A stretch of 64,000 bases of DNA from Pteria penguin. Lineage: Eukaryota; Mollusca; Bivalvia; Pterioida; Pteriidae. The notes beneath the pieces were generated by a model. The model saw only the letters and a program-made list of their open reading frames with translations. It made no database searches and was not told where the DNA came from. The DNA lies in the NCBI GenBank assembly GCA_035048485.1, contig CM068587.1, positions 28,600,534 through 28,664,533 on the forward strand, given 5' to 3'. This document shows, piece after piece, positions 55,245-64,000 of the stretch. Every line of letters begins with the position of its first letter. Position 1 is the stretch's first letter. The position numbers and the translations under genes are program-made.

Positions 55245-58200
55245 TTACTTTCCCCCATAGTACACTGGAAAAACATACTGCATATAAAACTGGACAAGCT
55301 TTGGCAACATTGAGCTTACAAAATCTGAATCAAAGTACACTCTATCTATACAAATATTGTTTGCTTTTGCAGATGTCCATACAACAAAATCACACCATGG
55401 GGCACTATTCAAAACCATCTCTCCCTGAACTTGAGCATAATATTTATGAGATACTTTTAACTTGGGACCTTCACTTGTATTTTCGAGGCAAAAACTCTTG
55501 TCGTTCTTTTTCAAAATGTCTGGAATCTCCATTTCATTGACTAGTGTGTCCTTTATTAAATAAGGACACTTGATCTCCAGGACACCCTCCTCATCCCCTT
55601 CAGTCACTCGTCCATCACTGGATGCACCAAGGAATGCATGGGTGTTGCATAAGGTCAGGCCAGTGACATCAATACAAAAATTATCATACAGGGGCTGCTT
55701 TAGCATTGAGTACTTGACTCTGGCCGTGTCCTCGAGGTTGATTCCCCATTGCACAGCTGCAGGCGAATTGGTGTACCTGAATAAAATTATGTATATTTAA
55801 GCTTACTTAATTTCTATGTCAATTAATATTTTTTATGCAAAATTGAAAATATCTCAAAATCATTGTTATTAATGTATCAGCTGATCATTTGCAATTTTGT
55901 TCAAGGTAATATTATCATATATTTATGAGTGCATGAAGAATAATGTGGTATATCATAAGTAATGAGATGTACATGCAATAATGTTTATAATGAACATACC
56001 AAAACTGTATAACACAGTTTGAAAAGTACTAAATCACATATTCTGTAGGCTTTATTATTTATTTTTCATTTTTTTAATAAATGTATTTATTTATTTATTT
56101 AAAAATTTATTTATTTAAAAATTTATTTACTTAAAAATTTATTTATTTATCAGTTTCTTTATTTATCTATTTATTTATTTATTTAGTTATCTAGTTAGTT
56201 AATTATTTAGTTAATTAAATATTCAATGAAATATTATAAATATTCTCTGTGTGTTTTAATTACATGTATACCTGAATTATGTCATTGATTTTTACTGAAC
56301 TAAATCTATCTATCTATCTATGACGAGTATAATTGTACCAATTAACATTTAACTAGGTCTATTAACAAATATAAATTATACACAAGAATACCGGTACATA
56401 CTTTTCAAGATTTAATCCTTCAACATCCCCAAACAATGAGCTTGGAATCCGTCCCTTGTGTAACTTCCTCCACATTTCACACTCCCTCTGATTTGTTGTA
56501 TACCTCTCTATGTACAAAACCAGCTCAGGATCTATAGAGGGTGGTGGTACTGAAAGCCAAAATGGATTATTGTATTATAGAGAAAATTTATCAATAATAT
56601 CAAATCTTGGTAGATGGATGGCTGTATGGATGTTAAATGAATGATTGCGCATGTTTAAATTAAGAGATTGATTTATGTATTTATTTGATTATGCATTTAA
56701 TTGTTTGAAAATTGGTTTCTTCATCAAGCATGATGGACCTAGCAACAAAATTAGTACAAATTTGTGTTCAGATCATACTGTAGTAATGGTGATCATCAAC
56801 CAAATAATAATTTTGAAATTTATGTCTTTTATGTAAAAATAACAATAACTTACAATGTAGAAAAATAATGTGGTACTAGTGCTCACAATTGCCTTCAGTA
56901 AAAAGCATTTCTTCCATTTTTATGAAGAGAGTATCCTGTGTTGTCTCAATTTCTTCTATGTGAGAAGCACTAGGAACAGGGTCTGGAATATTCCATAAAT
57001 GTGCCATACCTGCAACCACATTACATTCTGTAGATACATGTATTTATTTTTGTCACTTGGTAAGGTAAGGTATGTAATAAATGTTAATTGTTTATGTCTT
57101 ATGTGTAATTCAATATGACAGTTTACGTTCCACTTATTTAAATTATTTTACATATTGTTATGTATATATGCTGTTATGATTTTGTGCACATGTACAAGTA
57201 TAGATTATTGTTGTTCTTTATTCAATTGTTGCAACTGTTGATCTTGTTTGTTTAAAATAAAACTTATTATTGTTACTGTCACTATTGGATTATGTTTTTC
57301 ATACAGTTAATTGCAAATATAAATTTGTACCATTAAGATTTGATTCAAGTTAATTTAAAGTTATATTTTACCACTGTTAGGGAAAATCTCCTTAAGTCTT
57401 TGCAAGTGGCTTAATGTCCTGATTAAGTTGGTGTCCTGTCTGTTGAATGTCTAGGGTCAAAGTTGGTTTGTGAGGTTGGAGTTGACTCTTCATTCATCGT
57501 ATCTGTTACAGATTCTGAAGGCTTTCTTTGTGTAAGTACAGCCATGGGTTGTGGTTTTGCATTGGCACGTGGTACTTTCCACTGGCACAAAACTGAAGTG
57601 CAGACTATCATGTTGCTGAGGGCAAACAACAAGGCCCCTACATGACTGCAAGCTTGTGCTAGCCTATTAAACATGTATATATTATTTCAGTGCCTTGTAA
57701 ATCTTAATCAGTAAAAATTATGCAGTATTAAGATTTAAGAGAACATAAAGTAAAGTATGAGTGGATTTAAATGGAGTTAGACACCACTGAGGATTACATT
57801 CATTTATTAAAAGAGTTATTAAATGCTGGTCAATGTCATATTCATGGTCAAGGTCATATTAACTAGAAGTCTGATTTATAATCATGTACTCATTTTATAT
57901 AGTTCATATAAATTTGTGTTTCAGTGATTTGGAAGAATCTCAAATTGATTCTTCTATATTTCTCACCCTACTGGACATTGACAATATGCAGAATCGATTG
58001 TGACTGTTGCATCCCCTCTCTTGGTGATGCATAAATATACTTCATATTCATGTTTCCTCATGGAGGCCTGGCATGCAGATTTGACATAAATGGTTGAGTT
58101 ATCTACCTGTAAAATGATGTCTCAATGTAGAATATATTTGGTAATGGGTCAGCATACTTAATTTAACCAAAGCTTACATTTTTTTCTCAGTTAAAATTGC

Positions 58201-58999
58201 ATGTATTTGTTGTCCTATTTAAGTGGAAAACAGATTTGGAAACTCATATTGGAATGCCAGTAGTTCTAATCCAAGTGAAGGCGTAAGCATGGGTTGTTAT
58301 ACTTCTATTAGACAATTATTCTATTATATTCTACTAATTCTATTATATACAATTGACCAGAAACTATTAAATTCTCTTCTTCTTCCTCCATTAAAGTGAA
58401 GGACTGCTTATGCGGCATCATCTCACTATGATCTGCGAAGAGCTAAAATTAACAGGTTCAATTCCCATGTCAGACCATGTACATTGTGTACATTACTTCT
58501 CCTGTCTGTCATTTCAAGTGTATTGAAGGGTGATTTAATTTAATGGTGTCATCTATTGCAATATATTGATTTATAATGATTGAGTAAGTAAGATGATATC
58601 TACCTGAGCACATGAAATGTCTTTCACATCACCAGCATCATAATGTTTGACAGCTCTGTCCATCCCTTTGAAATTGTTTATTGCACTACCAGTTTCTGTT
58701 TTCCGTGAGAACATAAAGTCATAAATCATTGAGAACGAAATTTTAATACCGCTGGGTAATCGTTTCTGGTAAGCAACTCTATTAAATGGGGGCATATTTT
58801 CCTTGGACTTGGGAGAAATGGCATCATTTTCGGACTGATATAAAACGACTGGAGTGATACTAGAAACGGCTACTTGGCTATTGAGAATGTCGCTGATTAA
58901 TTCTTGTTTTATTTTTGTTGATGTTTCTATTCCTAGGTCTGTTGCTAACTCATTTATTTCGTTAATTTTAAGTTTGTTTAAATTTCCGCGCGTCGCCAT
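55245..58999 (-). CDS. ISL2EU second protein: SAP + SWIM zinc finger + YqaJ nuclease
   Basis: Accessory nuclease-type protein of the transposon, about 544 codons in six exons: 58999-58604, 58106-57967, 57663-57372, 57009-56887, 56549-56402, 55776-55245. Exon 1 starts with a SAP-like helix pair (LNKLKINEINELATDLGI). Exons 2-3 make a SWIM finger: YCQCPVG then ACSHVGALLF (CxC...CxH). The last exon is a YqaJ/lambda-exonuclease-like fold: WGINLEDTARVKY, ASSDGRV, VLEIKCPY and YYAQVQGEM, which carry the family's acidic and lysine active-site residues. Exon 3 is one base short near 57440-57455 (RHST then RQDTNLIRTL in the next frame), so the copy is probably inactive or misassembled there. The THAP transposase converges on it from the other side. 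Confidence 0.86.
56041..56225. repeat. (TTTA)n-rich simple sequence
   Basis: Repeated ATTTATTTATTT and TTAAAAATTTA blocks, in the last intron of the YqaJ gene. Confidence 0.9.
58380..58500 (+). repeat. SINE-like fragment
   Basis: GGTTCAATTCCC (box B) at about 58455 follows CTCACTATGATCTGCGAAGA; a TCTCCTGTCTGTC stretch follows. Probably a degraded tRNA-derived SINE in intron 1 of the YqaJ gene. Confidence 0.4.
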
Positions 59000-59087
59000 C
59001 TCGTTTCTAATATAAACAAAAGCGCTTCAAGGACGTTGCCACTCAGTGCTCTTTGTGCGCATGAGCGGACGTTATCGTGAAAGGGTC

Positions 59088-61019
59088 TATTATGATAACC
59101 ATATAATAATCCGCAATAGATTTACTGGAGAATATATAGATAAAATATTTTTAATTATTGAATTTTATTATTTTCTCACTTTTAGCAATGATCAAAGTGA
59201 AAAAAAAGTTCAAAAGATAGGGTTTTATTTCGCAACTGAGGGAATATTAATTATTTTTTCCTATATAGACCGTTATTTGAGAAAGATTTTAAACTGAGGG
59301 TGTCTAAAGACTTCAAACAAAGACATGTATACATATATCCGAGAAGAAGGGAATCTGATATGTATGAAAGTAAACTAATGTCGCTTTGGGGATACAATGA
59401 ATCTTGTAGTTTGACAGGCTGGAATCGCTACGTATATGGAAATAGATTATGACATTTCTTATCTATAGATCGTTGTCTATTCCAACATCCATCATCAATA
59501 GAATTATGCTTTCGACAAGTATCTGCTCGGGTTCGAATACCTTATGGGTAATCACCTTTAATCTATCACCTGCCCTCGAACCAAACGACATACATATGAT
59601 ACAATAAACGAGTAATTGTTGTGCATTGCCACCGCTGTGACTTTTAATTATATGTGAAAATTAATATGAATAATATTTACTAATTGATAATAATTGCGTA
59701 AGCTTACGTAAGATTACGTCAGTACTTGTTAATACATTTAAATTGACAAAGCTTTGAAAAATCAGAATATCTAAGAACGATAACTTAAATTCGAATGATT
59801 ACTACAAAAATAAAAAGTTGAGGTTTGATACCCGCCATGATAGAACATCTTGTCCAAGTTCAGACCCAACCAGGCGAGCACTACGGCAGAAGAGCACAGC
59901 TTATAAAATGAAACGAATAAAACGAAATTATGAAAAACCCTATACACATGATTTACTAACAACGTTTGTAATATTGTTGCTAAGTTAGTGATTTTCAACT
60001 ATATCAATCTAACTTATTAAAAAAAAAAACCACACACACAGACAAGTAAGCGTACAAAAATTCAGTTACCACGCTACTGTGAATAGAATCAATATAAGAT
60101 TCACGAGCAATCGAGTATTAACAAATAACTCAATCGCATTGAAGGGATATTATTGCATATAATGTAAAGTCCGATTAATTGTTTACTTTTTTCAGTGAGT
60201 ATATACAAATAGTTCGTAAGAAAAAAAATATGTTGTAATAATAATAGTAATAATAATAATAATAATAACAACACTATGTCCGATACAGGTTAAGAATGAA
60301 TCCGATTCTGGTATTTTTGATGATTATGTAAATCTTTCAAATTGAATTGACCTCTCCGCAGAATTTGATTAGCATTATCTTTGACCAATCAAGCTAGCGG
60401 TTATGTCGCGCAGTAGGGATGCTCGCCTTGGAGATTCCGCAGCAGCCATCACCCGCGTCAAGCTTGTGCTTGGTTACGTTATTATTACATTGGTACTCTC
60501 ATTGTATCCCATACAAAATAAAGTAGTGCCACACACTTCTAATTTCCTGGTTATATTCCAAAAGATTCCAAGTTTACAACAAAATGAAAGAAGGGGGGGG
60601 GGGGGAGGCACTTACCCTCGTGTATCATTACGAAGGATGTAAAGTATTGAAAGTGAAATAATACCAAATCTATAACTGTATACAATGTATTAATACATGT
60701 ATGTATTTATCTCATATTTAATTCTTAATTCTTTTCTGTGCGACCGAAGAAATAATTAAAAAAAGGGGGGGGGCGTACTACTGATACCATTCTCCGGTGG
60801 TTTAGTTAGTTACGAAAGATTTATATACGTGCAAGTTATATGTATATCATTTGATAGTTAAACTATGTCCCATATACATACAAGACTGAGATGTTTAAGA
60901 CAGCTGGACCTTAATTCCTTTTTTTTTTTTTTGCATGATTATTATTTTTTATAGTACTGGGGTGTTTACATACTTATTAAATAAAATATGCGTCAGTGAT
61001 ATTTTTACCTATTATATAA
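59088..61019. other. intergenic DNA with simple repeats
   Basis: Right flank of the ISL2EU element. It holds a short (AAT)n at 60236-60270 and two G-runs, G13 at 60593-60605 and G9 at 60765-60773. No gene is supported. Confidence 0.5.
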
Positions 61020-61295
61020 GCCGGTGTGGCCTAGTGGATAAGGTGCTCGGTTCGTGATCGAGAGGTCCCGGATTCGAGTCCCGCCCTGGGCACACCGGTG
61101 TTCTGTCTTTCGGATGAAAGTAAAAACCGAGGTCCCGTGTCACGGTAGGCGTGGCACGTAAAAGATCACTGCTTCGGGTGGGTCCGTTACAAAGGTCTGA
61201 ATTTGTATGCAATGCAAGGCAGATGCCGTCACCATATATGTGAAATAATCGTGGAGTGACGTAAAACAATAATCAATGAATCAATCAATCTTAGA
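61020..61295 (+). repeat. tRNA-derived SINE, best-preserved copy
   Basis: The head folds roughly like a tRNA: CCGGTGT pairs with ACACCGG, box A is TGGCCTAGTGGATAAGG and box B GATTCGAGTCCCG. The body (TCTTTCGGATGAAAGT, GTGGCACGTAAAAGATCACT, GATGCCGTCACCATATATGT) is shared with the copies at 38268-38513 and 23795-24045, and the end is an (AATC)n-like tail. A match to the molluscan RUDI/V-SINE group is possible but unchecked. Confidence 0.9.
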
Positions 61296-62224
61296 CATTA
61301 TAATATTTAAAATATTTAAATATCGCAAAAAGTAATAAATGAATTACTGAAACAATATACAAAAGTAGTTCACATGTAATTTCCATTCGAACCATATCGC
61401 TGCACGTGACAGCGAAATAAAATAATGGCAACTAAATTGACAATTAGTAAATTTATTTGTCCCGTTTTGTTTTGTTTTGTTTTGTTTTTTTACTTTGGAT
61501 TTACGACCTAAACAAATAAGTAAATATATTTTAATGAAAGTAAAGCATTTAAACTTTTCAATTTACGATTTGAAATTCAGAAATAGAAATAGTTAAATAA
61601 TAATGTGAACTGTCATTGCTGCAAGTCTCTTGAATTTCACATATAGAAATATAATTATATATTTTATATACACACAAAAATATCGATATTAAAGCTGACA
61701 GAACATTTAATAATACTGGTAATATTGAGGACACATTTTAGTGAAGCACATTTAAATAAAACAAGGAACGTTCATACACAAACATGAATGTCTAATAATA
61801 TACATGTAGAATCGCGTCCGGCCGTCCCTATGTTATATATTTCAGTTTGACTGAAATAAGCCTCGGATAATGTTTGAAACATAGAAACATGAAGAAAATA
61901 TCATTTACTTAAATAGATATCATCGTACTATCAAACCCTGTCATATAATATTAATGAATTTCCGTATTTTTGTAAAACAAGTGAGTAAGCTCGATAAGAA
62001 TCACGTGCTGTTCTTTGTCTTAGCGGCCATTTTAACGAGAGCTTGACGCGGGTTAGCAACAGTGGAGTTATCTATCGCAGGAGGCGTGGTTACATCATTC
62101 ATACGAAGAGGTCAATTCTAAGAGAAAATCCAAGTATTAACAAATGACAAAAATTCGTTATCATGGCTTAACTAATGTAAAAAGGCATTAACAAATAGCC
62201 TGAATGAAAGTAAGATGTCCTTGT
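61296..62224. other. intergenic DNA
   Basis: AT-rich, with a (TTTTG)n stretch near 61460-61487. It may include the 3' non-coding end of the DIRS-like element that begins to its right, but no boundary is visible. Confidence 0.4.
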
Positions 62225-63130
62225 TTATTTACTGACTCGCACTTGCGCATCTGATATAGCTTTTAAATGCGTCCGATTTCCAAGGCCAAGTATTCTTATT
62301 TTACTGTCACTCATCCCGATGCCTGCGCGGTGTGAAGCCATTCCGATCCTGCATGAGTGACCCTTGATCTGACGGTGAATTGAAATTAGTGAATGATAAA
62401 CATTGCTTTAATGAAGTCGTAAACTGAAACCTACTGACAGGTGTTTTTATCGATATGCAAAGAGAGGTCCGGAGTCTTTCCCTTTGTGTTCGAGATAATG
62501 TTTCAAGCATCTCACGGGACAATATTCCGAGGGTGATGCTGATTTAATCGTGATAGTAATTGGCTGAGACGCGTGTGTTTAAATGAAGTGAAATTTATCA
62601 TTATTCTATCCGAATGTGTAATTATTTGATGCAGCTGAAGAATATTATCGTTCGCGCCGTGACCACAGCTCGTTATCTCGCCTATTCTTAGAAAGGTGTA
62701 AAATGCCAATAAATACATAGCGCGAAACATTATTCGATCATACATGTTAGCAACTGCGTGATTAAGTACGTTACAAATTTCATGTAAAATATTTTTTGTA
62801 ATAGGTAAGCGGAAATCTTTTGTAGGCTTCATTTTACGACATGAATGTAGTAATTTTTGAATCAAGAAAACACTGGTAGTGTCCGTAATATTTCGAATTT
62901 TGTGCACGTATTGTTGCAGCAGCATATCCTTTGTCATACAAGAGGAAATGTACAACGCGAGTACATGTGGCTTGATCGGCATGACATTTGACAGGCCGTG
63001 AGTCGTAGTAAAGTCTGTAAACAACTGCCATGCCCGAGAATAACTCTTTATGGTTGAACTTGATATAGACGCTCCGTGCAAAGTGTCCAATACGGTGGTT
63101 AGCCTGGAAAAGGCGGGAGGGGTGGTATCT
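62225..63130 (-). pseudogene. DIRS-like tyrosine recombinase (decayed)
   Basis: An open 192-codon stretch (63090-62512) starts in a helical SAM-like core-binding region (SSSTIKSYSRAWQLFTDF) and includes FYTFLRIGEI with the first catalytic arginine. Past the stop, other frames continue the family order: PVRCLKHYLEHKGKDSGPLF, GHSCRIGMAS (H-x-x-R box) and KSDAFKSYIR with the tyrosine nucleophile. At least three frame changes lie between 62522 and 62230. It makes and resolves circular intermediates in intact elements; this copy cannot. Confidence 0.8.
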
Positions 63131-63139
63131 GCACCGGTT

Positions 63140-64000
63140 GGTTGTCCACCCAGGGTGCCAATTGTTGGAAGAGCAGTATCTTAAAACGAGAAAGACAATT
63201 TTTTGGATGTTATATGTTTAGCTTTGAAGTGAATGTTGAATTTTAGACAAGTCAATACAAGGCGTCTAATTAAGTACATGATTTGATGGTCTTTTGCAGT
63301 TTGTTTGTTGATGACATGAACGATTGCCATGTTATCGGTGTTGAATAAAATCTCAACGGCCAGCACTATAGGATAGAGTTCAAGCACTGTAATGTTTGTG
63401 TTTAGCCATTTATCATTCCATTGACCACAAAACCACACTGACTGCCGAATACCGCAGCGTAGCCATTGGCTCCTGACGCATCATTATATAATTTAAGCAT
63501 ATTTGAAGTAACGAATTTGTCTGGTAAAACATACATTTACCGTTGAAGTCTGTTAAAAAGTCTAAACACATCATAAGATCCGATTTAACTAGCTTGGTCA
63601 ATCTTATTTTGTGATAAGGCTTTCTAATGCCAATAGTCAAATTCATGAGCCGCCTAAGAAATGGCCTCCCAGGAATAATCACGCTGCATGCAAAATTTAG
63701 AAGACCAATTAACGATTGCATTTTTCGAAGCGTGACTTTATCAGATGTGAGGTATCGGATAATTTGCTCAGCGCATTTCCTAATTTTTTCTTTGGGCAAT
63801 CGGGCCTCCATTTTAACTGTATCCAGTTGAATACCTAGAAACGTAATAAATTGACTTGCGTCGAATTTTTTTTTCTTCTGCAATAGGTACGCCAATGATA
63901 TCGTTACACATGCTCATAAATTGTATAAGGTCTCGACTACACGCATTGTATGATGAGTTAATGATGATAAAATCGTCGTGGACATGGGTCATGTTATGGA
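63140..64000 (-). pseudogene. DIRS-like reverse transcriptase / RNase H (partial, decayed)
   Basis: At the window edge the minus strand gives VHDDFIIINSSYNA, a DDF-type polymerase active site. It is followed by FDASQFITFLGIQLDTVKME and TLRKMQSLIGLLNFACSVI, the thumb/connection hallmark of DIRS elements. A +1 shift occurs in the A9 run at 63869-63877. RNase H follows: ITVLELYPIVLAVEILF, TDNMAIVHVINKQTAKDHQI and HFKAKHIT, then after another shift LLFQQLAPWVDNQPVQIPPL. The sequence continues outside the window. Confidence 0.83.

Larger units (their letters stand above)
51803..59087. mobile_element. ISL2EU-type DNA transposon, 7.3 kb, near complete
   Basis: Both ends begin [A/G]ACCCTTTCACGATAA in inverted orientation (51803 on the left, 59087 on the right). 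Internal matched blocks follow (CATGCGCA, then CACTGAGTGGCAA), and TA flanks each end as a probable 2-bp target duplication. Inside are two convergent spliced genes: a THAP + DDE transposase and a SAP/SWIM/YqaJ nuclease. That pair is characteristic of ISL2EU elements. Insertions inside it (two SINE-like pieces and a MITE) and a few frame breaks show it is not brand new. Confidence 0.88.
62225..64000 (-). mobile_element. DIRS-like tyrosine-recombinase retrotransposon, partial and decayed
   Basis: Read right to left: the end of a reverse transcriptase, RNase H, and a tyrosine recombinase in overlapping frames. The element continues beyond the right edge of the window. A recombinase in place of a DDE integrase, with no LTRs seen, fits the DIRS order. 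Several frame breaks make it non-functional. The terminal repeats were not located. Confidence 0.82.

Noticed and set aside
57423..57674. Separate 83-aa protein on the minus strand
   Set aside because: It is the third exon of the SWIM/YqaJ gene, extended into the intron and ending early because of a one-base frameshift.
60593..60773. G-quadruplex or regulatory meaning of the two G-runs
   Set aside because: Each is a single uninterrupted homopolymer, typical of slippage; no pattern of spaced G-tracts.
61020..61098. Functional tRNA gene
   Set aside because: The acceptor arms pair, but the T-arm does not form a proper stem and the sequence continues into a SINE body present elsewhere in the window.

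Overview
This is animal nuclear DNA: intron-rich genes with GT-AG junctions, long AT-rich non-coding stretches, many microsatellites and many transposon relics. The gene families (PLC-beta, EGF mosaics, a chitin-binding module) and the dispersed repeats resemble those of molluscs, most likely a bivalve. That placement is an inference from repeat and gene character; no species-diagnostic locus is present.

Layout: (1) 345-7602 (+) holds the last nine coding exons of a phospholipase C-beta gene of the PLCB4/norpA type, ending in a PDZ-ligand-like tail. (2) 7603-16776 is 3' UTR/intergenic DNA with a repeat-derived TIR element. (3) 16777-48692 (+) is one large gene for a secreted mosaic protein. 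I could join 25 exons in one unbroken frame (about 2,328 residues): an EMI-like cysteine module, 9 EGF modules, a roughly 1,430-residue core I do not recognise (coiled coil, Cys-rich insert, six 14-residue helical repeats, furin-like site, Ig domain), 10 more EGF modules and a C-terminal chitin-binding (CBM14-like) module. Its introns carry SINEs, a mariner relic, reverse-transcriptase fragments and simple repeats. (4) 49324-49989 (-) encodes a 221-aa cysteine-free secreted protein of unknown family. (5) 51803-59087 is a nearly complete ISL2EU-type DNA transposon with matching terminal inverted repeats. It has two convergent, spliced genes: a THAP + DDE transposase (+) and a SAP/SWIM/YqaJ-nuclease protein (-). 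A 385-bp MITE with a perfect 9-bp target duplication sits between their 3' ends. (6) 59088-64000 is intergenic, with a fresh tRNA-derived SINE and, at the right edge, a decayed DIRS-like tyrosine-recombinase retrotransposon on the minus strand.

The host genes appear unrelated to one another: an intracellular Gq effector, an extracellular matrix-type mosaic and a small secreted protein. The two ISL2EU genes form a functional pair, because this transposon class carries a transposase together with a YqaJ-type nuclease. All exon joins come from reading splice sites and phase by eye.
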